A DNA stretch of 64,000 bases, from assembly GCA_045806525.1 (NCBI GenBank), contig JBJMJD010000087.1, positions 28,301 to 92,300 on the forward strand, in the 5' to 3' direction. The stretch is from JAICYJ01 sp045806525 (GTDB lineage: Bacteria; Actinomycetota; Thermoleophilia; Gaiellales; JAICJC01). Positions 42,113 through 51,215 of this stretch are shown here, piece by piece (positions within the stretch are counted from its first letter, which is position 1; each line of letters starts with the position of its first letter). The translations under genes and the position numbers were made by a program. The notes beneath the pieces are model-generated. The model worked only from the letters and a program-made list of their open reading frames with translations, was not told where the DNA came from and did no database searches.

Positions 42113-43972
42113 ATGCCCACTATCGCCCGCAACGAGAGGCTTGACGCACAGCTGAAGGCGCTGCCTGACAGCCCCGGCGTGTACCTGTTCCACGACCGCG
42201 ACGGCGTCGTGCTGTACGTGGGCAAGGCCAAGTCGCTGCGAAAGCGCGTGCAGTCATACTTCCGGCGCGAGGCCTACGCCACGCTCAAGACCGCCGAGCT
42301 GGTCGATCGGATCGAGGAGATCGAGTTCCTGGGGGCCGGCAGCGAGCACGAGGCGCTGCTGCTGGAGCAGAACCTGATCAAGCGGCACCGGCCGCCGTTC
42401 AACATCCGGCTTCGCGACGACAAGTCCTATCCCTACATCGCGGTCACGACCTCCGACGAGTACCCGCGGGTGATGTTCACGCGCGAGCGGCACCGCCGCG
42501 GCGTCCTCTACTTCGGTCCCTACTCCAGCGCGAAGAAGGTGCGCGAGACGCTGGACGTGCTCAACCGCGTGTTCCCCTACCGGCCCTGTGAAGGCCCGCA
42601 GCCCGGCCGCCGCTCCGGCGTCCCCTGCCTCGACCACCACATCGGCCGCTGCGCGGCTCCCTGCGTGGGGCTGATCTCGAAGGAGGATTACGGGGCCGTG
42701 ATCGACAGCGTGGTCGAGTTCCTGTCCGGCCGGGTGCGCCCGCTGGAGCGGCGGCTGGAGCAGCAGATGAGGGATGCCGCCGCCCGCCATGAGTTCGAAG
42801 AGGCGGCCCGCTACCGCAACCGGCTGACCGCCGTCCGCCACCTGTCCCAGCGGCAGGTTGCCGACCACGTCGGCTCGCAGACCGGCGACGTGCTGGCGGC
42901 AGCCGTCTCAGACACCGCCGCCAACGTGCAGCTGTTCCAGCTGCGCGACGGCCGCCTCGCCGACCGACGCAGCTTCTACCTGGACAACGCCGGCGGCGAG
43001 CGGGAGTCCGAGGTGCTGTGGGGGTTCGCGCTCGAGTACTACGGCGGCCAGGTGGCGATCCCGCCGTCGGTGATCGTGCCCAAGGGGTTCGAGGACGCCG
43101 ACCTGCTGGCCATGTTCCTGTCGGATCGCCGCGGCAGCGCCGTCGAGGTGCGAGTCGCCCAGCGGGGGGAGAAGCGGCGCCTGGTTGAGCTGGCCGCCGG
43201 CAACGCCGAGATGGCGCTCGAGCACGACCGGCTGGTGGCGCTGCGCACCCGCGCACGCCGGGTGGAGGCGCTGGAGGAGCTGCGCGAGCAGCTCAACCTG
43301 GAGTCGCTGCCCGTGCGGATCGAGTGCTTCGACATCTCCAACCTGGGCGAGTCGAACACGGTCGCCTCGATGGTGGTGTTCGAGGACGCCGTCGCCAAGC
43401 GCGCCGACTACCGCAAGTTCACGATCCGCCATGGCGGCGGACAGGACGACTTCGCCAGCATGGCCGAGGTGGTCGGCCGCCGGTTCGCGCGCATGGCCCG
43501 GGTGACGGCCGACGAGTTCGATGCCAGCTTCTCGTCGCCGCCGAACCTGGTCGTGATCGACGGCGGCAAGGGACAGCTGGCCGCGGCGCTGAAGGCGATG
43601 GCGGAGCACGACCTGCCGCGGGTGGCCGTGATCGCACTGGCCAAGCGCGAGGAAGAGGTATTCGTGCCGGGACGACCGGATCCGATCGTGCTCGAGCGCG
43701 GCTCGGCCGGCCTGCAGCTGCTGCAGCGGATCCGCGACGAGGCGCACCGCTTCGCGCTGGGCTTCCACCGTCAGCGCCGCGCACGCTCGTCGGTCGACAC
43801 GATCTTCGCGGGGCTGCCCGGCGTGGGGCCGGCCCGGCGCCGCGTCCTTTTGCGCCACTTCAAGACCGCCGACGCGCTGACCGGCGCCAGCCGCGAGCAG
43901 CTCGAGGCCGTCCCCGGCCTGCCACCGAAGGTGGGGCGCCGCATCCACGAGGCGCTGCACAAGACCGGCTGA
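42113..43972 (+). CDS. uvrC: Excinuclease ABC subunit C
   Basis: 619 residues from ATG 42113. GIY-YIG nuclease domain (PGVYLFHDRDGVVLYVGKAKSLRKRVQSYF), UVR domain (RRLEQQMRDAAARHEFEEAARYRNRL), RNase H-like endonuclease domain (IECFDISNLGESNTVASMVVFED, VIDGGKGQL) and C-terminal helix-hairpin-helix (LPGVGPARRRVLLRHF, VPGLPPKVGRRIHEAL) are complete. Makes both incisions in nucleotide excision repair with UvrAB. No SOS box was seen upstream. The normal neighbours yvcK and whiA follow, with a divergent methyltransferase gene inserted where rapZ often sits. Confidence 0.97.
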   Translation: MPTIARNERLDAQLKALPDSPGVYLFHDRDGVVLYVGKAKSLRKRVQSYFRREAYATLKTAELVDRIEEIEFLGAGSEHEALLLEQNLIKRHRPPFNIRLRDDKSYPYIAVTTSDEYPRVMFTRERHRRGVLYFGPYSSAKKVRETLDVLNRVFPYRPCEGPQPGRRSGVPCLDHHIGRCAAPCVGLISKEDYGAVIDSVVEFLSGRVRPLERRLEQQMRDAAARHEFEEAARYRNRLTAVRHLSQRQVADHVGSQTGDVLAAAVSDTAANVQLFQLRDGRLADRRSFYLDNAGGERESEVLWGFALEYYGGQVAIPPSVIVPKGFEDADLLAMFLSDRRGSAVEVRVAQRGEKRRLVELAAGNAEMALEHDRLVALRTRARRVEALEELREQLNLESLPVRIECFDISNLGESNTVASMVVFEDAVAKRADYRKFTIRHGGGQDDFASMAEVVGRRFARMARVTADEFDASFSSPPNLVVIDGGKGQLAAALKAMAEHDLPRVAVIALAKREEEVFVPGRPDPIVLERGSAGLQLLQRIRDEAHRFALGFHRQRRARSSVDTIFAGLPGVGPARRRVLLRHFKTADALTGASREQLEAVPGLPPKVGRRIHEALHKTG

Positions 43973-43973
43973 G

Positions 43974-44624
43974 TCAGCCCGTCGCGACCGGCGTGGCGAT
44001 CACCCACTGGAACGTGACCGTGCCCTCCGGCTCGTGCAGCGGCACCACCTCATCGACGTCGATGCGGAAGCCGGCATCACGCAGCAGCTCGCGGTTGCGG
44101 TCGGGGCCGTAGCCGCTGAAGTGCATCTGCACTCCCAGCCACTCGCCGCTCGCGCCGGCCTGGTCGCCGCAGGCGAGCGTGGTCAGGAGCCATCCGCCCG
44201 GCCGCAGCCAGCGTCGCACCGACCGGAACACGCCGCCCAGCTGCTCGCGCGGCAGGTGGCCGAGCGCGTAGAAGCTGGTGACGCCGTCGAAGCTGGCATC
44301 GGGGAACGCGACCGACGCCAGGTCGGCGTGGACCAGCTCGGCGCCCGGCAACCGCTCGCGGGCCAGCCTCAGCTGCTCCTGCGAGATGTCCACGCCGGTC
44401 ACCCGGTGGCGCTCGGCCAGCCGCGCCGTAGAGGGCACGCCCGCGCCACAGCCGAGGTCGAGCACGTCGCCGCCCGGCGGCAGCCGCTCCAGCAGCAGAT
44501 CCAGCATGCGGGCGCGGCCGGGATCGTCGATGCCGCCGGCCCAGCTCAGGTAGCGCTCCGCGATCCGGTCGTAGCCGGACTCGACCAGCTGCTTGCGCGG
44601 GTCGCTCGAGGCCGGCTGCCGCAT
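43974..44624 (-). CDS. SAM-dependent methyltransferase (class I)
   Basis: 216 residues from ATG 44624. SAM-binding motif VLDLGCGAGVPSTARLAERHRVTGVDIS, motif II region (LVHADLASVAFPDASFDGVTSFYALGHLP) and the C-terminal WVIATP end. Soluble; substrate unknown. It sits convergent to uvrC and divergent to yvcK, between two genes that are usually adjacent or flank rapZ in actinobacteria. Confidence 0.85.
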   Translation of the reverse strand: MRQPASSDPRKQLVESGYDRIAERYLSWAGGIDDPGRARMLDLLLERLPPGGDVLDLGCGAGVPSTARLAERHRVTGVDISQEQLRLARERLPGAELVHADLASVAFPDASFDGVTSFYALGHLPREQLGGVFRSVRRWLRPGGWLLTTLACGDQAGASGEWLGVQMHFSGYGPDRNRELLRDAGFRIDVDEVVPLHEPEGTVTFQWVIATPVATG

Positions 44625-44687
44625 GGCCGTCAGCCTACCGTGGCCCGCGGGCCCGCCCACCACGCACACGCTAACCTCGACCGTGGA

Positions 44688-45665
44688 ATGCCCCTGATCC
44701 CCGACCAGCCGCCGCAGTTTGAATTGGTGCCCACCTCGCGTGCGCGAAACCGCGTGCGCGTCGTCTGTCTGGGCGGCGGCACCGGCCTGTCGATGATCCT
44801 GCGCGGGGTCAAGCGCATCTCGAACGTGACCGCGGTCGTCACCACCACGGACGACGGCGGCAGCTCCGGGCGGCTGCGCCGCGACTTCGGCATGCCCGCC
44901 CCGGGCGACGTGCGCCACTGCCTGTCGGCGCTGGCCGAGGACGAGTCGCTCGTGAACCAGCTGTTCGAGCACCGCTTCACCGACGGCGAGCTGGCCGGCC
45001 ACAGCTTCGGCAACCTGTTCCTGGCCGGGCTCACCGACCTGCTGGGCAGCTTCGACCAGGCCGTGTCCGAGTCGGCGCGCGTGCTGGCGGTGGTGGGGCG
45101 GGTCGTGCCCAGCACCACCGACATGGTCGAGCTGGTTGCCGAGATGGAGGACGGGCGCACCGTTCGCGGCGAGACCGCGATCGCGGCCGACGGCTCCTCG
45201 ATCGAGACGGTGCGGCTGGACCCTCCCGGCCCCGCCGCCCACCCGCGGGCGCTGCAGGCGATCGAGCGGGCCGAGCTGATCGTGATGGGCCCCGGCAGCC
45301 TGTTCACGAGCACCTTGCCGCCGCTGCTGGTGCCGGGCATCCGCGAGGCGGTGCAGGCGGCGAAAGTGCCGCGCATCTACGTCTGCAACCTGCTGCAGCA
45401 GCCGGGCGAGACCGAGGGCTACCGCGCCTCCGACCACATCGCGCGAATCTACGAGCACGTCGGCGACGACCTCGTGGACGCGGTCCTGGTCAGCCGCAAC
45501 CGGGCGGAGCACGGTGTGCCGGTACCGGTCGACCGCGGCGGCCTGCGCCGCCAGGGCGTGCGTGTGTTCGGCGCCCGGCTGGCCGGTGAGTGGCAGCACG
45601 ACGCCGACAAGCTGGGCCGCACGCTGGTGCGGCTGTCGCGCTGGAACCGCGATGAGCTTCAGTGA
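44688..45665 (+). CDS. YvcK/CofD-family gluconeogenesis factor
   Basis: 325 residues from ATG 44688. The family nucleotide-sugar-binding core VRVVCLGGGTGLSMILRGVKR, TTTDDGGSSGRLRRDFG, PGDVRHCLSALAED and MGPGSLFTSTLPPLLVPGI is complete. YvcK binds UDP-GlcNAc and is needed for growth on gluconeogenic substrates and for cell shape; CofD-like members transfer phospholactate to F420 precursors. The position before whiA and the 325-residue length fit YvcK. It overlaps whiA by 14 bases. Confidence 0.93.
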   Translation: MPLIPDQPPQFELVPTSRARNRVRVVCLGGGTGLSMILRGVKRISNVTAVVTTTDDGGSSGRLRRDFGMPAPGDVRHCLSALAEDESLVNQLFEHRFTDGELAGHSFGNLFLAGLTDLLGSFDQAVSESARVLAVVGRVVPSTTDMVELVAEMEDGRTVRGETAIAADGSSIETVRLDPPGPAAHPRALQAIERAELIVMGPGSLFTSTLPPLLVPGIREAVQAAKVPRIYVCNLLQQPGETEGYRASDHIARIYEHVGDDLVDAVLVSRNRAEHGVPVPVDRGGLRRQGVRVFGARLAGEWQHDADKLGRTLVRLSRWNRDELQ

Positions 45666-46560
45666 GGACGTCCGGCACGAGCTGGTCGAGCGGCCGCCGG
45701 CGAAGAGCTGCTGCCGGCTGGCATTCCTGTCCGGCCTGATCCGTCACGGCGGCAGCTTGCAGGTGCGGAGCGGGGGAGAGCTGGCGGCGGTCGCCGAGCT
45801 GGCCGATCCGGCGGCCGCCCGCCTGGCCTTCACGCTGCTGCGCGAGCGGGGCGCCGACTGCGAGATCCTGTCGTTCCGTGAGCACCGGTTCCATCGCCGC
45901 AACCGCGTGCTGCTGCGGATCGCGGGCGGCACCAGCATCCAGCTGCTGCACGAGGCGGGTGTGCTGTCGGAGACGCTGACGCCGCTGGAGCGGCCGCCAC
46001 GGCGGCTGCTGAACCGCGCCTGTTGCCGCGGCGCCTACCTGCGCGGCGCGCTGGTGGCGGCCGGCTCCGTGTCAGCGCCGCGGCAGCCGGCCCACCTGGA
46101 GGTGCGCACGGCCGAGCTGGAAGCGGCCGAGGCCCTGGCCGAGGTGGCCGCGGCGGAGGAGATCCCGATGCGCACCGCCTCACGGCGCGGCCACGCCATC
46201 GCCTACCTGAAGTCGCGCGACGCGATCCGCGACCTGCTGGCGCTGGTCGGTGCCCACGACGCGGTGCTATCGCTCCAGGAGGCCGAGGTGATCAGCTCCA
46301 CCCGCGAGGCCGCCAACAGGCTGACCAACTGCGACCGCGCCAACCTGGGCCGCACGAGCGCCGCCGCCCACCGCCAGAGCGAGGCGATCGCCCTGCTCGA
46401 CGTGGAGCTGCTCGACCCAAAGCTGCGCCGCGTGGCGGAGCTGAGAATGGCCAATCCATCCAGTTCGCTGGCCGAACTGGGCGAGCGCGCGCGCCCGCCG
46501 ATGACCAAGTCCGCCGTCGCCCGTTCCATGAAAACTCTTATTTCCCTTACAAAAACCTAA
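45652..46560 (+). CDS. whiA: WhiA, sporulation/cell-division transcription regulator
   Basis: 302 residues from ATG 45652. N-terminal homing-endonuclease (LAGLIDADG-like) scaffold (KSCCRLAFLSGLIRHGGSLQV, CCRGAYLRGALVAAGSV) and C-terminal HTH (LLDPKLRRVAELRMANPSSSLAELGERARPPMTKSAV). Conserved across Gram-positive bacteria, where it controls division genes. The yvcK-whiA overlap is the standard arrangement. Its 3' end is followed by the structured whiA-gap intergenic region. Confidence 0.96.
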   Translation: MSFSEDVRHELVERPPAKSCCRLAFLSGLIRHGGSLQVRSGGELAAVAELADPAAARLAFTLLRERGADCEILSFREHRFHRRNRVLLRIAGGTSIQLLHEAGVLSETLTPLERPPRRLLNRACCRGAYLRGALVAAGSVSAPRQPAHLEVRTAELEAAEALAEVAAAEEIPMRTASRRGHAIAYLKSRDAIRDLLALVGAHDAVLSLQEAEVISSTREAANRLTNCDRANLGRTSAAAHRQSEAIALLDVELLDPKLRRVAELRMANPSSSLAELGERARPPMTKSAVARSMKTLISLTKT

Positions 46561-46581
46561 AATATCCCCCAACTGGGTGTT

Positions 46582-46596
46582 ACCCGGAAAACGGGT
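46582..46596. other. Short hairpin after whiA
   Basis: ACCCG-GAAAA-CGGGT, a five-bp stem with a five-base loop, 22 bases after the whiA stop. No T-run. It could be a weak terminator or the first part of the structured region that follows. Confidence 0.35.
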
Positions 46597-46620
46597 GCCA
46601 GCGATCATAGGTAGACAAGG

Positions 46621-46701
46621 CTTGTGGGTGACCTGGCATCCCTTGCGCGACAGACCTTAGACCCCATCTGACGCTGCCCGATCTTGCCGGTCACCCACAA
46701 G
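46621..46701. other. Long imperfect hairpin between whiA and gap, possible structured RNA
   Basis: CTTGTGGGTGACC (46621-46633) and GGTCACCCACAAG (46689-46701) are perfect 13-bp arms. After a bulged T the stem continues as GGCA/TGCC (46635-46638 with 46685-46688). An inner stem GCGACAGA/TCTGACGC (46647-46654 with 46667-46674, one A/A mismatch) closes the loop CCTTAGACCCCA. The 81-base element has no ORF and no T-run. It could be a leader element of the glycolytic operon, a small RNA or a terminator. Confidence 0.45.
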
Positions 46702-46783
46702 CTGAGGGCTCCAATCCCGACCCCCACGGCCGCCAAGTGGATACACTGGCGGCCGTTTTCCATTGCGATTTGGGGGTTGTCGA

Positions 46784-47782
46784 ATGAGTGCACGTGTGGC
46801 GATCAACGGGTTCGGCCGTATCGGCCGAAACGTGTTCCGGGCGGCCAGGGACCGGGGGGCCGGCTTCGAGATCGTGGCCGTGAACGACATCACGAACGCG
46901 CCCACGCTGGCCCACCTGCTCAAGTACGACAGCATCCACGGCGCCTACCCCGATGACGTCGCCGTCGACGGTGACGGCCTGTCGGTGGGTGGCTCACGCG
47001 TCGCCGTCGTCGCCGAGCGCGACCCGGCCGCACTGCCCTGGGGCGACCTCGGCGTCGACGTGGTGGTCGAGTCGACCGGCTTCTTCACCAAGCGCGAGGG
47101 CGCGGCCAAGCACCTCGAGGCAGGCGCCCGCAAGGTGATCATCAGCGCTCCTGCGACCGACCCCGACATCACGGTCTGCATCGGCGTCAACGACGACCTC
47201 TACGACGCCGACAGCCACCACATCATCTCCAACGCGTCGTGCACGACCAACTGCCTGGCGCCGCTGGCCAAGGTGCTGCTCGACCGCTTCGGTATCCAGC
47301 GCGGTTTCATGACCACGACCCACGCCTACACCGGCGACCAGGCGCTGCTCGACGCCCCGCACGCGGACCTGCGCCGCGCCCGCGCCGCAGCCCTGAACGT
47401 GATCCCGACCACGACCGGCGCCGCCAAGGCGATCGGGCTCGTGATTCCGGAGCTGCTGGGCAAGCTCGACGGCCTGTCGCTGCGCGTGCCGGTGCCCTGC
47501 GGATCGGCCACCGACCTGGTCGCGGTGCTCGACAGCGAGGTCACGCGCGACGAGGTCAACGACGCGTTCTCGGCGGCCGCGGACACCGGTGCGATGACCG
47601 GCATCCTCCAGTACACCGACGATCCGATCGTGTCCACCGACGTGGTCGGCAACTCGTTCAGCTCGATCTTCGACTCCAAGCTGACCATGGCCAACGGCAA
47701 CCTGGTCAAGGTGCTCTCCTGGTATGACAACGAGTGGGGCTACTCCTGCCGGGTGGTGGATCTCATCTACAAGATCGCGTGA
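46784..47782 (+). CDS. gap: Glyceraldehyde-3-phosphate dehydrogenase, type I
   Basis: 332 residues from ATG 46784. NAD-binding start VAINGFGRIGRNVFRAA, catalytic Cys in SNASCTTNCLAPLAKVL, and the C-terminal SWYDNEWGYSCRVVDLI. Converts glyceraldehyde-3-phosphate to 1,3-bisphosphoglycerate. First gene of gap-pgk-tpiA-gpmI, all linked by GTGA overlaps. The 223 bases upstream hold two hairpins; no clear -35 was found, but TACACT at 46742-46747 could be a -10. Confidence 0.97.
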   Translation: MSARVAINGFGRIGRNVFRAARDRGAGFEIVAVNDITNAPTLAHLLKYDSIHGAYPDDVAVDGDGLSVGGSRVAVVAERDPAALPWGDLGVDVVVESTGFFTKREGAAKHLEAGARKVIISAPATDPDITVCIGVNDDLYDADSHHIISNASCTTNCLAPLAKVLLDRFGIQRGFMTTTHAYTGDQALLDAPHADLRRARAAALNVIPTTTGAAKAIGLVIPELLGKLDGLSLRVPVPCGSATDLVAVLDSEVTRDEVNDAFSAAADTGAMTGILQYTDDPIVSTDVVGNSFSSIFDSKLTMANGNLVKVLSWYDNEWGYSCRVVDLIYKIA

Positions 47783-48921
47783 GAGGCGTCCGCGACCTGT
47801 CCGTCGCCGGGCGGCGTGTGCTGGTTCGCTCTGATCTGAACGTGCCGCTGGACGCCGGCCATGTGGCCGACGACACCCGCATCCGCGCAGCCGTGCCGAC
47901 CATCGAGCTGCTGCTGGACGAGGGCGCGCGGGTGGTGGTGTGCTCGCATCTGGGCCGGCCCAAGGGCGAGCCAAAGCCGGAGCTGTCGCTGCGGCCGGTG
48001 GCGGACCGGCTGTCGGAGCTGCTCGGGCGCGAGGTCGCCTTCGGCGACGAGCAGGGCGAGCTGCGGATGCTCGAGAACCTGCGTTTCGACGCCCGCGAGG
48101 AGGCCAACGATCCCGGCTTCGCGGCCGAGCTGGCCGCCAACGCCGACCTGTTCGTGCAGGACGCCTTCGGGGCGGTGCACCGCGCGCACGCGTCCACGGT
48201 CGGCGTTGCGCAGCAGCTGCCTTCGGCGGCGGGGCTGCTGCTGGTGGCGGAGCTGGACGCGTTCACGAGCTTGCTGGACAGTCCGGCTCGTCCGTTCGTG
48301 GTCGTGATCGGCGGCGTCAAGGTGGCTGACAAGATCGGGGTCATCGACCGGCTCACCCAGCTGGCCGACTCGATCCTGATCGGAGGCGCCATGGCCTTCA
48401 CCTTTCTGGTCGCGGACGGCCTCTCGGTGGGCGCGTCGCGGCACGAGGACGAGGGCGGCCAGGCGATCGCGCGGACGGCGATGGGCGACGCCCGCGAGCG
48501 GGGCTGCCGGCTGCTGCTGCCCACCGACGTGGTGGTGGCGGATCGCTTCGCTGCCGACGCGGTGACCCGGGTGGCGCCGGTCAGCGACATTCCGGACGGC
48601 TGGATGGGGCTCGACATCGGCCCGGCCACCGCCGAGATGTACGCGTCCCGCCTGGCCTCGGCCGAGACGATCTTCTGGAACGGGCCGATGGGGGTGTTCG
48701 AGCTGGAGCCGTTCGCGCACGGCACGCTCGCGGTGGCCCGCGCGGTGGCCGGCTCGAACGCCGCCTCGGTGGTGGGCGGCGGCGACTCGGTTGCCGCCGT
48801 CAACGCGGCCGGCGTGGCCGGCGACATCACCCACGTCTCGACGGGAGGCGGCGCCGCGCTCGAGCTGATCGAGGGCAAGCCGCTGCCCGGCGTGGTCGCG
48901 CTCCAGGGATCGCCGGCGTGA
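47779..48921 (+). CDS. pgk: Phosphoglycerate kinase
   Basis: 380 residues from GTG 47779, overlapping the gap stop. VLVRSDLNVPLD, CSHLGRPKGEPKPELSL, LLENLRFD-like LRMLENLRFDAREE, VIGGVKVADKIGVI and the ATP-binding FWNGPMGVFELEPF and GGGDSVAAVNAAG segments are complete. Transfers phosphate from 1,3-bisphosphoglycerate to ADP. The hinge motif here is GGVKVADK where GGAKVSDK is more common; this should not affect function. Confidence 0.97.
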   Translation: MRGVRDLSVAGRRVLVRSDLNVPLDAGHVADDTRIRAAVPTIELLLDEGARVVVCSHLGRPKGEPKPELSLRPVADRLSELLGREVAFGDEQGELRMLENLRFDAREEANDPGFAAELAANADLFVQDAFGAVHRAHASTVGVAQQLPSAAGLLLVAELDAFTSLLDSPARPFVVVIGGVKVADKIGVIDRLTQLADSILIGGAMAFTFLVADGLSVGASRHEDEGGQAIARTAMGDARERGCRLLLPTDVVVADRFAADAVTRVAPVSDIPDGWMGLDIGPATAEMYASRLASAETIFWNGPMGVFELEPFAHGTLAVARAVAGSNAASVVGGGDSVAAVNAAGVAGDITHVSTGGGAALELIEGKPLPGVVALQGSPA

Positions 48922-49652
48922 GCGCGCGGCGGCCGTTCGTGGCCGGCAACTGGAAGATGCACAAGACCGCCAGCGAGACCGGCCCGTTCGTAGCCGAACT
49001 GGCCGCGCGGCTGCCGGATGGGCCGGAGGTGGCCGTGTGCGTGCCCTTCACCTCGCTGGCCGAGGCGGTGCGGGCGGCCACCGGGTCGCAGCTGCGCGTC
49101 TACGCCCAGAACATGCATCAGGCGGCGCAGGGCGCCTTCACCGGCGAGATCTCCACGGGCATGCTGCTCGACCTGGGCGTGCACGGCGTGCTGCTGGGGC
49201 ACTCGGAGCGGAGGCAGTACTTCGGCGAGACCGACGAGGCGCTGGCAGAGAAGCTGGCAGCGGCCGACGCCGCCGGCCTGGACGTGATCCTGGCCGTGGG
49301 CGAAACAGAGCAGCAGCGCGAGGCCGGCGAGACCGAGCAGGTGCTGGCCCGCCAGATCGCCGCCTCGGGCGCCGCCTCCCACGCCGCCCGGCTGGCCATC
49401 GCCTACGAGCCGATCTGGGCGATAGGCACCGGCCGCACGGCCACGCCCGAGCTGGCCGAGGAGGCGCACCGCTTCATCCGCGGGCTGCTTCCGGACGAGG
49501 TCGGGGGGCGGATCCGGATCCAGTACGGCGGCAGCATGAAGCCCGACAACGCGCCCGAGCTGCTGGCGCAGCCGGACATCGACGGGGGCCTGATCGGGGG
49601 CGCCAGCCTGGAGGCCGACGCCTTCCTGGCGATCGTGGCCGCGGCGACGTGA
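48918..49652 (+). CDS. tpiA: Triosephosphate isomerase
   Basis: 244 residues from GTG 48918, overlapping pgk. FVAGNWKMHKTASE, catalytic His in GVLLGHSERRQYFGE, catalytic Glu in AIAYEPIWAIGTGRTAT, and the phosphate loop IQYGGSMKPDN are intact. Interconverts DHAP and glyceraldehyde-3-phosphate. Confidence 0.98.
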   Translation: MSARRPFVAGNWKMHKTASETGPFVAELAARLPDGPEVAVCVPFTSLAEAVRAATGSQLRVYAQNMHQAAQGAFTGEISTGMLLDLGVHGVLLGHSERRQYFGETDEALAEKLAAADAAGLDVILAVGETEQQREAGETEQVLARQIAASGAASHAARLAIAYEPIWAIGTGRTATPELAEEAHRFIRGLLPDEVGGRIRIQYGGSMKPDNAPELLAQPDIDGGLIGGASLEADAFLAIVAAAT

Positions 49653-51145
49653 GCGGGCCGGCCTGCCTGGTGGTGCTGGACGGCTGGGGCCTGGCCCCGC
49701 CGGGGCCGGGCAACGCGGTCGACCTTGCCGACACGCCGGTCTTCGACCGCCTCTGGGCGGCCGGGCCGCGCACCACGCTGGCGGCGTCGGGGCGAGCCGT
49801 CGGCCTGCCCGATGGGCAGATGGGCAACTCGGAGGTGGGCCACCTCAACCTCGGTGCTGGTCGCGTCGTGCTGCAGGACCTCGTGCGCATCGACGAGGAC
49901 GTCGCCTCCGGTGGCATCTATCGTAACCAGGCGCTGCTGGACGCCGGCGCGCACGGCCGCGGCGCGGCACTGCACCTGGTCGGGCTGGTGTCGGACGGCG
50001 GTGTGCACAGCCACATCCGCCACCTGCACGCGCTGATCGAGCTGGCCGCCCGGCAAGGAGTCGAGCGGGTGCACGTTCACGCGTTCACGGACGGGCGCGA
50101 CGTCTCGCCGACCAGTGGCGCGGGGTTCCTGGAGACGGTGCCTTATCTGGCAACGGTGTGCGGGCGCTACTTCGGCATGGACCGAGATCGCCGCTGGGAT
50201 CGCACGAAGCGCGCCTACGATGCGATGGTGCACGGCGTCGGAGACGTAACCGACGATCCGGTGGCCGCCGTGCGGGCCGCCTATGAGCGCGGCATCACCG
50301 ACGAGTTCATCGAGCCGATCGTGGTCGGCGACCCGGCGCAGGGGCGGGTGCGCGGCGACGACGCCGTGGTGTTCTTCAACTTCCGGCCGGATCGCTGCCG
50401 GCAGCTGTTCCGGTCGCTGCTCGAGCCGGGTTTCGACGAGTTCGACCGCGGAGCCGACCCGCCGCTGCCCGCCCTGGTGCAGATGACCGAGTACTCGGAC
50501 GAATTCCACGCGCCGGTCGCCTACCCGTCGCAGCCGGTGACCTCGGTGCTGGCGCAGGTGCTGGCGTCACGCCGCGTGTCCCAGCTGCACGTGGCCGAGA
50601 CCGAGAAGTACCCGCACGTCACCTACTTCTTCGACGGCGGCAGCGAGCACCGCAGCGAGGGCGAGCGCTGGTCGCTTGTCGACTCGCCGCGAGACGTCGC
50701 CACCTACGACCTGAAGCCGGCCATGAGCGCCGAGGGCGTCTGCGAGCTGTTCTGCGACGGCATCGCCACGGGCGGATACGGGTTCGGCCTGGTCAACTTC
50801 GCCAACGCCGACATGGTCGGCCACAGCGGGGTGATCCCGGCTGTGGTGGAAGCGGTGGAGACCGTCGACCGCTGCCTGGGGCGCGTGACGGCCGTGGTCG
50901 AGCGAGCCGGCGGCATCTGCCTAGTCACCGCCGACCACGGAAACGCCGAGCAGATGCTGGAGCCGAACGGCAGCCCGCACACCGCGCACACCACCAACCC
51001 GGTGCCGCTGATCGCCGTCGGGTACCCCGGTTCGCTGCGCGAGGGCGGCAGGCTGGCCGACATCGCGCCGACCGTCCTGGAGCTACTGGGGCTGGCTCAG
51101 CCCGAGGAGATGGACGGCCGCAGCCTGCTGGCCGGTGTCCTGTGA
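49649..51145 (+). CDS. gpmI: 2,3-bisphosphoglycerate-independent phosphoglycerate mutase
   Basis: 498 residues from GTG 49649, overlapping tpiA. The alkaline-phosphatase-like Mn enzyme: VVLDGWGLAPPGPGNAVDLA, the phosphoserine in GQMGNSEVGHLNLGAG, the substrate-binding HVHAFTDGRDVSPTSG and YFGMDRDRRWDR, and the metal ligands NFANADMVGHSG and VTADHGNAEQM. Converts 3- to 2-phosphoglycerate. Having this cofactor-independent enzyme at the end of the gap operon is common in Firmicutes and some actinobacteria. Confidence 0.97.
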   Translation: MSGPACLVVLDGWGLAPPGPGNAVDLADTPVFDRLWAAGPRTTLAASGRAVGLPDGQMGNSEVGHLNLGAGRVVLQDLVRIDEDVASGGIYRNQALLDAGAHGRGAALHLVGLVSDGGVHSHIRHLHALIELAARQGVERVHVHAFTDGRDVSPTSGAGFLETVPYLATVCGRYFGMDRDRRWDRTKRAYDAMVHGVGDVTDDPVAAVRAAYERGITDEFIEPIVVGDPAQGRVRGDDAVVFFNFRPDRCRQLFRSLLEPGFDEFDRGADPPLPALVQMTEYSDEFHAPVAYPSQPVTSVLAQVLASRRVSQLHVAETEKYPHVTYFFDGGSEHRSEGERWSLVDSPRDVATYDLKPAMSAEGVCELFCDGIATGGYGFGLVNFANADMVGHSGVIPAVVEAVETVDRCLGRVTAVVERAGGICLVTADHGNAEQMLEPNGSPHTAHTTNPVPLIAVGYPGSLREGGRLADIAPTVLELLGLAQPEEMDGRSLLAGVL

Positions 51146-51167
51146 GGAAGGCTTTGCCCGCCCGGCA

Positions 51168-51182
51168 TGTACCTGGTGTACA
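51168..51182. promoter_or_regulatory. Palindrome TGTAC-CTGGT-GTACA upstream of the sigma factor
   Basis: Perfect 5+5 bp dyad, 33 bases before the TTG start of the sigma-factor gene and 22 after the gpmI stop. It could be the operator of a regulator of the sigma gene. Confidence 0.4.
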
Positions 51183-51215
51183 GTTCCCGCGGTTTCGTAA
51201 CCATCCCGACACAAC

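Noticed and set aside
43974..45599. A 541-codon minus-strand frame across the methyltransferase and yvcK
   Set aside because: Only the part from ATG 44624 encodes a methyltransferase; the upstream part is antisense to yvcK.
46621..46701. 6S RNA or MITE for the whiA-gap hairpin
   Set aside because: It is less than half the length of 6S RNA and lacks the large central bubble; no target-site duplication supports a MITE.
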